A stretch of 64,000 bases of DNA from positions 1 through 64,000 of the forward strand of contig CAYWTS010000002.1 of NCBI GenBank assembly GCA_964461265.1, given 5' to 3'. This document shows, piece after piece, positions 1 to 9,215 of this stretch. Source of the DNA: CAYWTS01 sp964461265. Lineage in GTDB: Bacteria; Bacteroidota; Ignavibacteria; Tepidaquicellales; OLB5. The notes under the pieces are model-generated. The model searched no databases, had not been told where the DNA came from, and saw only the letters and a list, made by a program, of their open reading frames with translations. Positions within the stretch are counted from its first letter, which is position 1. Every line of letters starts with the position of its first letter. The position numbers and the translations under genes are program-made.

Positions 1-85
1 CAACATTTTGCTTTCAATCGTATGTAATATAACAAATATTAATACCAATAACAAATTATAATACAACTTTAAAATAATTACTGTG

Positions 86-493
86 CTAATCATAATTTAT
101 CATAAAATCACTTTTTCTCACTTTCTTTTTCTCACTTAATTTCTTTTTAGCTATAATCCTCTTTTCCTTCGAGCTTTTTGTCGGTTTGGTGCTTAACCTT
201 ATCTTTTCCTTTTTCAGTGCATTTCGGATAATCTTAATAAACCGTTCTGTAACTTTCTTTTTATTCCCAAGCTGTGTTCTTTCGGTTTGTGAAGTTATGT
301 GAAGTATGCCATATGAATCGATACGATTTGCAAGTTTACGATTCAACAAACTTTTCTCATCATCGTTTAACAAAACAGAATTTTTAATATCAAAATAAAG
401 TTCAACCTTAGTCTCGACTTTATTCACATTCTGCCCGCCCTTACCGCTGCTGCGGGAATAAGTGAATTTTATTTCTTTAGTTAAGTCTTTCAT
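86..493 (-). CDS. arfB: Peptide chain release factor-like protein (ArfB/YaeJ type)
   Basis: Small stand-alone class I release-factor domain that hydrolyses peptidyl-tRNA on stalled ribosomes. Of its 135 residues, the N-terminal third holds the catalytic GGQ motif (SSGKGGQNVNKVETK, about residues 16-30). The C-terminal tail is very Lys/Arg-rich, as expected for the part that enters the empty mRNA channel. There is no codon-recognition domain, which separates it from PrfA and PrfB. It is the last gene of the minus-strand run after thiD, 75 bp away, and has no functional link to thiamin. The ATG at 493 gives the usual family length. Confidence 0.88.
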   Translation of the reverse strand: MKDLTKEIKFTYSRSSGKGGQNVNKVETKVELYFDIKNSVLLNDDEKSLLNRKLANRIDSYGILHITSQTERTQLGNKKKVTERFIKIIRNALKKEKIRLSTKPTKSSKEKRIIAKKKLSEKKKVRKSDFMINYD

Positions 494-568
494 TGGCGTT
501 TACTCACTCGTATCACGACTATTGATATTTCTGTTTTTATTAGCCATGACGCGTGCAGTTTAGACTTA

Positions 569-1360
569 TTATATCTCAACAGGTCCGTGACCGTGTCCTG
601 CTGTTAAACGAATTTTAAGCTTTCTTACAATGTATTTTTTAGCTTGCCGGGTTGAATCATTAAGTGAATATCCCAATGCGATGTTACAAGCTAATGCCGA
701 AGAAAACGTACATCCGATTCCGTGAGTTCTTTTTGTGGCTATATATTCGGAAGTAAAATATTTAAAATCCCTTCCGTTATACAGCATATCAGTTGCCTTA
801 TTAATTTTAAATCTTTTGTTTATGTGACCACCTTTAATCAATACATTTTTTACTCCACAATCAATTATCTTCTTAGCTGCATTCTTTAAGCTTTCCATGT
901 TTTGTATTTCTGAACCTGATAAAACTTCAGCTTCATGTATATTAGGAGTAACAACATGTGAAATGGGTAAGAGGTATCTCTTTAGTATTTTTATTCCGGA
1001 ATTATCAAGCAATGGTTTTCTGTTTTTAGATAAAATTACAGGGTCAACAATAACTCTTAAATTTTTATAATGAACCAGGTAATCACTAACCAGCTTAACA
1101 ATCCTGCCTGAAGAAAGCATACCGGTTTTAACAACTTGAACATTGAAATCGTTAAAAATACTCTCAAGCTGTTTTTTAATAATTTTTTCGGGTAATTCAA
1201 AGCAATCCTGTACACCGAATGTATTCTGTGCAGTAACCGAAGTTATTACGGTTAATGCATATAATCCATGGTTTTGTATAGTTTTTATATCCGATTGTAT
1301 ACCTGCACCGGCACTGGAATCCGAACCTGCAATTGTTAATACACAATTTTTCCGTCTCAT
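569..1360 (-). CDS. thiD: Hydroxymethylpyrimidine/phosphomethylpyrimidine kinase
   Basis: Cytoplasmic kinase that phosphorylates HMP and HMP-P to HMP-PP, the pyrimidine half of thiamin. The ribokinase-fold signature AGSDSSAGAGIQSDIKT lies at about residues 10-26, and the C-terminal anion-hole region THGIGCTFSSALA at about 212-224. The 263-residue length is normal for ThiD. Its ATG overlaps the upstream thiE stop as ATGA, so translation is probably coupled. It is the last thiamin gene of the cluster. Confidence 0.93.
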   Translation of the reverse strand: MRRKNCVLTIAGSDSSAGAGIQSDIKTIQNHGLYALTVITSVTAQNTFGVQDCFELPEKIIKKQLESIFNDFNVQVVKTGMLSSGRIVKLVSDYLVHYKNLRVIVDPVILSKNRKPLLDNSGIKILKRYLLPISHVVTPNIHEAEVLSGSEIQNMESLKNAAKKIIDCGVKNVLIKGGHINKRFKINKATDMLYNGRDFKYFTSEYIATKRTHGIGCTFSSALACNIALGYSLNDSTRQAKKYIVRKLKIRLTAGHGHGPVEI

Positions 1361-1980
1361 TTAATACACCTCTTTAAATCATTAACTGCTTTCCGTGGAT
1401 TTCTACTTTTCACAACTGAACCTACAACTGCAATTCCGCTTGCACCGGCATTAATAACACTTTCAGCGTTGGTTTTATTAATTCCGCCAATAGCAAAAAC
1501 AGGGATATTAACTGAATTGCACACTTTACTTAGGTTTTTCAGTCCTTTAGGTTTTGTAAGCTTTAGTTTTGTAGAAGTCGGGAAAATATGCCCGTAACCC
1601 AAATAATCAGCGCCGTCTGCTTCCGCCTTTTTAGCTTCTCTTAAGCTGTGTGCAGTTGCACCAATAATTTTCTTTTCACCGAGCAGTTTCCTCGCTTCTT
1701 TAACAGGAATATCCCCCTTACCCAGATGAACTCCGTCAGCATCACTTAATAATGCAATATCAATACGGTCATTAACAATAAATAAAACATTATTTTTTTT
1801 ACAAATCGTATTGATTTTCTTTGCTGTTTCTAACAAAACAAATGTTGACATATTTTTATCCCTGAACTGAACAATATCAGCACATCCTTTAACAGCAATT
1901 TTTGCTAATTCAAGATGAGAATATTTTTTTTGTATTGTAGTATCAGTAATAACGCAAACACCTCTTAACTTTTTTCTCAT
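1357..1980 (-). CDS. thiE: Thiamin-phosphate synthase
   Basis: Couples HMP-PP to the thiazole phosphate to give thiamin phosphate. The TIM-barrel protein of 207 residues shows the expected VQFRDKN segment, the NDRIDIALLSDADGVHLGKGD phosphate/Mg region (about residues 90-110), GATAHS, and a GGINKTNAESV phosphate-binding loop near the C-terminus. All the ThiE landmarks are intact, so this is the likely catalytic copy of the tandem pair. It overlaps the genes on both sides by ATGA. Confidence 0.9.
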   Translation of the reverse strand: MRKKLRGVCVITDTTIQKKYSHLELAKIAVKGCADIVQFRDKNMSTFVLLETAKKINTICKKNNVLFIVNDRIDIALLSDADGVHLGKGDIPVKEARKLLGEKKIIGATAHSLREAKKAEADGADYLGYGHIFPTSTKLKLTKPKGLKNLSKVCNSVNIPVFAIGGINKTNAESVINAGASGIAVVGSVVKSRNPRKAVNDLKRCIK

Positions 1981-2603
1981 AATTCAACTTTCTCTTGTTT
2001 AAATTGCTTTAAGGTTTGCTTAATTTTTTTTGAGCACATAATATTTCTTATAACTGCAACTCCGTAAGCTCCTTGTTTAATACATTTACCTGCTCTTACA
2101 GGATTTATCCCCCCTACTGCAAAAACAGGTATGTTTACATTCATACAAACTTTTTTCAGTTCTTTTAATCCTTTAGGTTTTCCGTATGCTGTTTTAGACG
2201 GTGTCCGGAATACGGGACCGAATATAATATAATCAAATCCTAACCTTTCAGCTCTTACAGCTTCTTCTAGTGAATGAACACTTTTTCCCGTTACTAATTT
2301 TTTATGATGATTTCTTATTTGTTCAGCAGTTAATCCATTTACGGGTGAATGTAATCCATCAGCTTTGGAAAGCAAAGCAATATCAAGCCTGTCATTAATT
2401 ATTAGTTTTGCTGAGTAATGTTTGGTTATTTTACGTAATTTTTTTGCAAACTTAAGAAGTGAGTGTGAATCAAGATTTTTTTCACGCAATTGTACCGCTT
2501 TGACGCCGTTTTGACAAGCTGACTTAATAACATCTTCAAGTTTATTCGGTTTACAAGCTATTCTATCTGTTATAAGGATTAAATGGAAATCGAGTGGTTT
2601 CAT
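1977..2603 (-). CDS. ThiE paralogue, probably TenI-type thiazole tautomerase
   Basis: Same TIM-barrel family as the next gene: LIINDRLDIALLSKADGLH near the middle and an AVGGIN phosphate loop near the C-terminus, 208 residues in all. Where thiamin-phosphate synthases have HLGQ-D, this copy reads HSPVNG, and the downstream loop differs as well. That pattern is typical of TenI, which aromatises the thiazole product of ThiG. A TenI role fits the cluster, but the assignment is inferred from the altered loop. It is the first gene after the 300-bp spacer that carries MITE copy 1. Confidence 0.75.
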   Translation of the reverse strand: MKPLDFHLILITDRIACKPNKLEDVIKSACQNGVKAVQLREKNLDSHSLLKFAKKLRKITKHYSAKLIINDRLDIALLSKADGLHSPVNGLTAEQIRNHHKKLVTGKSVHSLEEAVRAERLGFDYIIFGPVFRTPSKTAYGKPKGLKELKKVCMNVNIPVFAVGGINPVRAGKCIKQGAYGVAVIRNIMCSKKIKQTLKQFKQEKVEL

Positions 2604-2661
2604 TTATTTCATTTTCCGTGAATAGTGAGTTGCAGGGGGCGCATACCTAACTTTCTAATTT

Positions 2662-2801
2662 ACTCAAGTTGACCGCCTCCATAATAAAAACCGTTAAAAC
2701 GGTTGTTAAGTGGTATTTTTCCAACAATCCCCGACATGAATGTCGGGGTTACTAAATAATTATAATTATTAACTTTACTTGTTTGAACGGTCAACTTGAG
2801 T
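2662..2801. mobile_element. MITE-like element, copy 1 (140 bp)
   Basis: Bounded by perfect 13-bp terminal inverted repeats ACTCAAGTTGACC / GGTCAACTTGAGT. Inside are two small palindromes: AACCGTTAAAACGGTT, and a 20-bp hairpin with arms CCCCGACAT/ATGTCGGGG. It matches the element at 17504-17643 in opposite orientation with about seven differences, so it is dispersed. It has no coding capacity. The flanks AATTT and AATTA may be a decayed 5-bp target duplication. It lies in the thiG/tenI spacer of the thiamin operon. Confidence 0.8.
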
Positions 2802-2899
2802 AATTAAATTAAAAAATAAACGTGAAGACAAATAACACAAAAAACTTATAATTCTAAAATGTACATCCCCTGCTTTTTAATTTTTTACAGTAAAAGTTA

Positions 2900-3676
2900 T
2901 TATGTATTTATTATTCCCTCTATAGGACTTGTTGCTTTTGCGTATAACCGTTTCGGAATTCTGCCGGCTTCATAAGCAAACCTGCCTGATTCAACAGCAA
3001 GCTTCATAGCTTTTGCCATCATAACAGGATGTTCGGCTTGTGCAATTGCTGAATTCATCAGTACGCCGTCAACGCCAAGTTCCATTGCAAGAGATGCATC
3101 TGAAGCAGTGCCAACACCTGCATCAACAATTACAGGAATTTGAATTATATCACGTATTATCATAATGTTATACGGATTTCTTATCCCCATTCCCGAACCT
3201 ATCGGAGCACCGAGCGGCATAACCGCAGCACAACCCATGTCAGCTAATTTTTTACATGTAATCGGGTCATCGTTGCAATAAGGCAAAACAGTGAATCCGT
3301 CAATCAGAAGCTGCTCGGCTGCTTTCAGTAATTCCGTAACATCAGGGAACAGAGTTTCTTCATCACCAATCACTTCCAGCTTCACCCAGCTTGTGCCAAG
3401 CAGTTCGCGTGCAAGCTGTGCCGTTAATACAGCATCTTTCGCTGTGTAGCATCCTGCCGTATTGGGAAGGAGAAAATACTTGTTTCTGTCGATCATGTTC
3501 AAAATACTTTCCTGACCGCTATCGGCATTAAGATTTAAACGGCGGATTGATACAGTAATCATTTCCGTTCCGCTTGCCTCAAGCGCTTCGAGCATAACCT
3601 GCGGATTCGGATAACGTGATGTCCCGACAATTAATCTCGAATTAAATTTCTGTCCTGCAATTTCTAATTTGCTCAT
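2900..3676 (-). CDS. thiG: Thiazole synthase
   Basis: Forms the thiazole phosphate from DXP, dehydroglycine and ThiS thiocarboxylate. The 258-residue barrel begins KLEIAGQKFNSRLIVGTSRYP and shows VKLEVIGDEETLFPD, a VMPLGAPIGSGMGI loop and PVIVDAGVGTASDA, all characteristic of ThiG. It lies between a spacer with MITE copy 1 and a palindrome-filled spacer before thiS. Confidence 0.95.
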   Translation of the reverse strand: MSKLEIAGQKFNSRLIVGTSRYPNPQVMLEALEASGTEMITVSIRRLNLNADSGQESILNMIDRNKYFLLPNTAGCYTAKDAVLTAQLARELLGTSWVKLEVIGDEETLFPDVTELLKAAEQLLIDGFTVLPYCNDDPITCKKLADMGCAAVMPLGAPIGSGMGIRNPYNIMIIRDIIQIPVIVDAGVGTASDASLAMELGVDGVLMNSAIAQAEHPVMMAKAMKLAVESGRFAYEAGRIPKRLYAKATSPIEGIINT

Positions 3677-3705
3677 AATTATTTGTTATAACTTTTATAA
3701 TATTT

Positions 3706-3789
3706 GCTCGTTCGGTCTACGACTCCTCCGAGTCGACCTACGGTTCTTCGAACCTATGGTTCGTAGAAAGACTCGTGAAGAGAGCGAGC
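3706..3789. repeat. Nested inverted-repeat element between thiS and thiG
   Basis: An 84-bp stretch that is almost entirely self-complementary. The outer arms are GCTCG (3706) and CGAGC (3785), the next arms TCTACGA (3716) and TCGTAGA (3761). Inside are hairpins CGACTC-ctcc-GAGTCG and GGTTC-ttc-GAACC. There is no terminal T-run, so a simple terminator is unlikely. A REP-like mobile palindrome is the more likely reading. Only one copy is seen in this window. Confidence 0.55.
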
Positions 3790-3804
3790 GCTACTAATAA
3801 TATT

Positions 3805-4011
3805 TTACCCGCCTTGCATTGCAGTTACAATCTCAATCCTATCCAACTCATGCAATACGGTTTTCTCCCAGTCATCTTTGCGTATTATGTTTTCATTTAC
3901 AGCAACTGCAATTCCCCGTGGTTCTTTGCTTTGCAGATAATTATAAATAACACTACTTAAAATTTCAGCTTTATTAATACTTTTTTCATCACCATTAATA
4001 AATACTTTCAT
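3805..4011 (-). CDS. thiS: Sulfur carrier protein ThiS
   Basis: Ubiquitin-fold sulfur carrier of 68 residues ending exactly in Gly-Gly (VTAMQGG), the tail that is adenylated and thiocarboxylated before donating sulfur to ThiG. The start is placed at the ATG of MKVFINGDEKSI; a TTG two codons upstream is less likely. The activating enzyme ThiF is not in this window and must be encoded elsewhere or replaced by a MoeB-type enzyme. Confidence 0.92.
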   Translation of the reverse strand: MKVFINGDEKSINKAEILSSVIYNYLQSKEPRGIAVAVNENIIRKDDWEKTVLHELDRIEIVTAMQGG

Positions 4012-4075
4012 ATACAAACCTCAACTCTGTATATACTATTATTATTGTAATTTAAATTAATTCCTTAATCTTGTA

Positions 4076-4133
4076 AACCGTTTAAACGGTTATGAAAAAT
4101 ATTTGTATTTCTACCCCTTGACTGAAGTCAGGG
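4076..4133. repeat. Twin-hairpin repeat, copy A
   Basis: A perfect 16-bp palindrome AACCGTTTAAACGGTT is followed, 26 bp later, by CCCTTGACTGAAGTCAGGG. The same two-hairpin order occurs at 19780-19838 and forms the core of the two MITE copies. Here it sits between the thiO stop and the thiS start. It may affect transcript stability, but its dispersal suggests a repeat family rather than a thi-specific signal. Confidence 0.6.
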
Positions 4134-4143
4134 TTAAAAAGAG

Positions 4144-5253
4144 TTAATAAAATCTTGAAATATTAAAATATCCCATTTGTTCGGGAACTTTACCGGTTGC
4201 AATATGCTCGCTCAAATCATATGCTGTTGCCGGCGTAAGCAGAATACCGTTTCTGTAATGCCCGGTAGCAAAATATAGACCTTCAATTTCACAATTTCCG
4301 ATAATAGGCATATGGTCGCGGCTGCCGGGACGAAGCCCGACTTCCAGAGCGAGTATCTTTAAATCATAAATAGAGGGAACCGTTTCCCAGCCTCTTTCAA
4401 GCAGTCTGTATATTTCACCCGCCGTTGGCTGCATATCATATCCCATCTCTTCTACTGTTGCCCCTACAAGCAGCCTTCCATCCGGCTTGGGAACAAGATA
4501 AACATCCGGTGCACGGATTGCATGTTTTAAATTACACGATTCATCCTTTTTAAGTGAAATAATCTGTCCCTTAACAGGACGAACAGGGGGTTTAAGATTT
4601 TCAGGTAAGCCCTCTATCAGCTTAGACCAGCTCCCTGCACATACAATTACATTATCTGCTTTAATATCATTCCCGTGAACGTGAACACTCTGTATATGTT
4701 TTGCATTGATATTGATTCTCTCAACATTATGTTCTTCATAGTATTTACCACCATATTTAAGGAAGGCAGCTTTTAATGCTTCAAGCAGCTTGCGATGGTC
4801 AATCTGTGCATCAGCGGGAATCCAAATAGCACTTACGCATTTAGGTGAAAGATATGGTTCAATTTCCCTTGCTTCTGTTCCGGTAATCCATTGCACAGGC
4901 AATCCAACCTTCTCCCTGAAATTAAATAAGCGTCGCAGCCATTCATTATCATCCCTGTCAAATGCTGTCATTAATGTACCGCATCTATCCAATATAACAT
5001 CGATACCTGTTTCCTGTTTAAGCTCATCAATTAACTTTGGATATAATCCCAGACTATAACGGCAATAATTAAACAATTCGATTTCCTCGAATCCCATTTC
5101 CGCTTGCGGGGCAAGAAGTCCGGCAGAAACATAGCTTGTCAGCCCGCCCTGCTTCTCACGCTCAAGTATTTCGACGTGATGACCCTTTTTAAGAAGCTGC
5201 CAGCCAACCGATAAACCTATTATTCCGCCACCTATGATTATTGTATTATTCAT
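4144..5253 (-). CDS. thiO: Glycine oxidase ThiO
   Basis: FAD-dependent oxidase that converts glycine to the dehydroglycine needed by ThiG, the aerobic alternative to the radical enzyme ThiH. The Rossmann signature GGGIIGLSVGWQLLKKG sits at residues 8-24. A second FAD-contact block, EVGLRPGSRDHMPIIG, and GLYFATGHYRNGILLTPATA are near the C-terminus. The length of 369 residues is normal. Neighbouring thiS, thiG and thiC support the assignment over a generic D-amino-acid oxidase. Confidence 0.93.
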   Translation of the reverse strand: MNNTIIIGGGIIGLSVGWQLLKKGHHVEILEREKQGGLTSYVSAGLLAPQAEMGFEEIELFNYCRYSLGLYPKLIDELKQETGIDVILDRCGTLMTAFDRDDNEWLRRLFNFREKVGLPVQWITGTEAREIEPYLSPKCVSAIWIPADAQIDHRKLLEALKAAFLKYGGKYYEEHNVERININAKHIQSVHVHGNDIKADNVIVCAGSWSKLIEGLPENLKPPVRPVKGQIISLKKDESCNLKHAIRAPDVYLVPKPDGRLLVGATVEEMGYDMQPTAGEIYRLLERGWETVPSIYDLKILALEVGLRPGSRDHMPIIGNCEIEGLYFATGHYRNGILLTPATAYDLSEHIATGKVPEQMGYFNISRFY

Positions 5254-5279
5254 TACCGCAGAGACGCCAAGTCACAGAG

Positions 5280-5482
5280 TTAAAATTCATTTACGAATCT
5301 TCTAAAACCATTTTTTAACAGCTTTTCATTAAAGTTTACTAAAATTCCTACTCGCTTTTTAGCAAGTTTTAAATATGAAATTACCTGGGCTTCCAAAACA
5401 GGTAAAATACTTTCATATGAACAGTAATACAAGCATCCAGGATTTGACCTGTTAATTTATTTAATTCTTCTCTTGTTTTCAT
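5280..5482 (-). pseudogene. GxxExxY-family protein relic with internal deletion
   Basis: The 5' part reads MKTREELNKLTGQILDACI-TVH, the conserved start of GxxExxY proteins. The 3' part, in another frame, reads LEAQVISYLKLAKKRVGIL then VNFNEKLLKNGFRRFVNEF, the conserved end of the same family. The central portion with the GxxExxY signature is missing, leaving a frameshift and an early stop. CAGAGACGC and GCGTCTCTG form an inverted repeat just outside it (about 5259-5267 and 5489-5497), as often seen around these cassettes. It lies in the thiC/thiO spacer and is not functional. Confidence 0.75.
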
Positions 5483-5516
5483 ATCTCAGCGTCTCTGTAC
5501 CTTTTCGGTAAATTTA

Positions 5517-7481
<1,965 letters not shown>

Positions 7482-7523
7482 AATAGAGAATATTTAATTA
7501 ATTATATATTTACTAAATAATTA

Positions 7524-7560
7524 AGCCGTTCACCCTTTACCTGAACAGGGTTGAACGGCT
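7524..7560 (-). terminator. Riboswitch-controlled attenuator hairpin upstream of thiC
   Basis: On the minus strand, arms AGCCGTTCAACCC and GGGTGAACGGCT form a 12-bp stem with one bulged A and a loop TGTTCAGGTAAA. It is followed by TTAATTATTT, a weak U-rich tail. The segment TCAGGTAAAGGGTG (7531-7544) of loop plus 3' arm can instead pair with the aptamer core (7601-7615). This makes a mutually exclusive antiterminator. The terminator reading is inferred from this geometry. Confidence 0.65.
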
Positions 7561-7579
7561 TTTTGAAATCTGATAATTT

Positions 7580-7652
7580 CCTACGCCGGCATTATCCGGA
7601 TCAGGTTCAAGGGTGTTATCTCAGCCTCCGTTCTAGGAAGCACCCCGTACAC
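7580..7652 (-). promoter_or_regulatory. TPP riboswitch (THI element)
   Basis: The reverse complement contains the near-invariant THI-box CTGAGATAACACCC and CCTTGAACCTGATC, preceded by GGGGTGC and closed by a P1 helix TACG/CGTA. It lies about 100 nt upstream of thiC in the right orientation. It should bind thiamin pyrophosphate and lower expression of the thi genes when TPP is plentiful. Confidence 0.95.
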
Positions 7653-7659
7653 AAATATA
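7652..7659 (-). promoter_or_regulatory. Possible -7 promoter box for the thi operon
   Basis: The minus strand reads TATATTTG, an exact match to the Bacteroidota-type -7 consensus TAnnTTTG, ending at the 5' edge of the riboswitch aptamer. A TTTTG lies upstream, but its spacing is at or beyond the long end of the usual -33/-7 distance. Placement is supported by the aptamer starting within a few bases. Confidence 0.4.
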
Positions 7660-7789
7660 GCAAAATATAACGCATATTGAAATATTATTTCAAAAGAACT
7701 AATCTCTTCCTCAGTAATTATTAACAATTAACCAGTAAAAATAAATCCAGCCTGGGTAATTTGTGTATTACTTCAGTTGGAAATGGAAT

Positions 7790-8434
7790 TTATATTTTAG
7801 TAAAATAATCATTTGTTTCACTTGTGTGCTGTCTTATCAATCCTGCCCTTACAAGGTTTATTAATATCCTTCCTGAACGCCGGTTCGAAAGATTCAGCAG
7901 TTTTTTAAAACCCTCCTGCGTAATTCGTTCATGCTTTTCTAAATAATCAATAAGAAATTTTTCCTTATCGCCAATATTGATAATCTGCGGAGGTGAATCA
8001 GGGTTTGAATTCTTCAGGACTTTTATAGTGATTTTTGAAGCAAGTATGTTTTTATCGTTATGGCGGATATAAACTTTTTCGGAATTTTCAGGTTTGCCAT
8101 TTTCAAGCAGGCGGTGTGGTTTTGTTTTGCTTTCATCAATGTTAATAATAACCACGTCTTTACCGAAAATGTGTATAATTTCAGAATTGTATTTTACTGG
8201 AGGTTCGCAGTAAAACCTCGCAGCCATATCAACAAGCTCTATTTCCCCTTTCTCGCTTTCAACGCCAACAACCGTACCGTCATCATCAACACCGAAAAGT
8301 ATTTTGCCTCCTTTTGAGTTGGCAAACGCTATAAGTTCTTTGGCAATTTTATCTTCGGCTGAAAACTTTCTCTTAAATTCAGTTTTATCATTCTCGCCTG
8401 ATTCGATAAGCTCATAAAGTTCTGTTAAATGCAT
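7790..8434 (-). CDS. AlbA_2 (Schlafen-like) putative DNA/RNA-binding protein
   Basis: The N-terminal AlbA_2-type domain carries the E-x-D-KTEFKRKF start, KELIAFANSKGGKILFGVDDDGTVVGV at about residues 32-57, and YIRHNDKN. About 70 C-terminal residues look like a winged helix (ITQEGFKKLLNLSNRRSGRILINLVRAGLI). Such proteins are often called transcriptional regulators or ATP-binding proteins on weak evidence; the target is unknown. The start is set at MHLTELYELI; a TTG lies three codons upstream. It overlaps the 3' end of ruvX by about 23 bp. Confidence 0.75.
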   Translation of the reverse strand: MHLTELYELIESGENDKTEFKRKFSAEDKIAKELIAFANSKGGKILFGVDDDGTVVGVESEKGEIELVDMAARFYCEPPVKYNSEIIHIFGKDVVIINIDESKTKPHRLLENGKPENSEKVYIRHNDKNILASKITIKVLKNSNPDSPPQIINIGDKEKFLIDYLEKHERITQEGFKKLLNLSNRRSGRILINLVRAGLIRQHTSETNDYFTKI

Positions 8435-8858
8435 TGCTGTCAAGATAACTTTGTAATATAAGTACTGCAGAAATAATATCGAGGCTGCCTTTATCCTTTT
8501 TTTTCTTTTTCTTCATACCCGAATCGATAATTGATTTCTCTGCCATTTTGGAAGTAAGCCTTTCATCCCACCGGATTATCGGAATATTAAAATTTTTCTC
8601 ACTTAAATATGAATGCAGTTCCGTTTCAAATTTCTCCGTCTTCAATGTGAATGCTGATTTTGTCCCCTTTAGAGTCAGCGGATAACCTAACACAATAGTA
8701 CCGACATTGTTTTGTTTAATAAATTCAAAGAGTTTCTGAAGCAGATGAGAATCATTAGGAATTAATTCTTTCCCTATAGCAATTTTATTTGAATCATCAC
8801 TCAGGGCAATACCAATCCTTACGGAACCATAATCAATTCCTAACACCCTGCCGGTCAT
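8412..8858 (-). CDS. ruvX: RuvX/YqgF family Holliday-junction resolvase-like nuclease
   Basis: RNase H-fold protein of 148 residues implicated in pre-16S rRNA maturation. It starts with the diagnostic GIDYGSVRIGIALSD (residues 6-20). GYPLTLKG follows, and WDERLTSKMAEKSI and the final DIISAVLILQSYLD carry the remaining acidic residues. The position between an HU-like protein and AlbA_2 says little about the job. Family assignment is firm. Confidence 0.9.
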   Translation of the reverse strand: MTGRVLGIDYGSVRIGIALSDDSNKIAIGKELIPNDSHLLQKLFEFIKQNNVGTIVLGYPLTLKGTKSAFTLKTEKFETELHSYLSEKNFNIPIIRWDERLTSKMAEKSIIDSGMKKKKKKDKGSLDIISAVLILQSYLDSNAFNRTL

Positions 8859-8870
8859 ATTGAGGTATAA

Positions 8871-9197
8871 TTACAGCGGCTTCTTCAGGAATTCTTTAAG
8901 CAGCTTACCGGGTTTAAAATGCATCTTTTTCCTTGCCGGAACAAAAACGAATTCTCCGGTTTTTAAATTCCTCGCTTTTGGCTTGGGCTTTGTTATCTTA
9001 ACCTCGAATACTCCGAAATCTCTTATCTCGATCCTGAGATCGGGATTGGCTGTCATTAACAGTTCTCTGATAGAATCGAAAAGATAATCAACAGCCAGTT
9101 TCTCTGTTAGTTTTTTACCCCTTCCCTTCTCGGTGATTTTGAGTTCGATGTCTTTCTTGGTTAAGGTGCGGACACGTGGTTTTTTTTCGTTTTCCAT
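8871..9197 (-). CDS. HU/IHF-family DNA-binding protein
   Basis: Small basic protein of 108 residues with the HU fold: an N-terminal helical part (DIELKITEKGRGKKLTEKLAVDYLFDSI), then the beta-arm region RIEIRDFGVFEVK and ARNLKTGEFVFVPARKKMHFKPGK. It has a basic leader of about 15 residues before the domain, so it is slightly longer than classic HU. It probably bends DNA as a dimer. Confidence 0.88.
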   Translation of the reverse strand: MENEKKPRVRTLTKKDIELKITEKGRGKKLTEKLAVDYLFDSIRELLMTANPDLRIEIRDFGVFEVKITKPKPKARNLKTGEFVFVPARKKMHFKPGKLLKEFLKKPL

Positions 9198-9215
9198 TTT
9201 TTTTCTTCCTTTAGC

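Noticed and set aside
500..547. Tiny 15-codon minus-strand ORF upstream of arfB (MANKNRNINSRDTSE)
   Set aside because: Too short, no conserved feature and no clear ribosome site; chance cannot be excluded.
1977..2603. Second ThiE copy as a pseudogene
   Set aside because: Full length, no stop or frameshift, and the altered loop fits TenI rather than decay.
7790..8434. AlbA_2 protein as a Schlafen-type defence gene
   Set aside because: It overlaps ruvX in a housekeeping run and has no nuclease or helicase partner.
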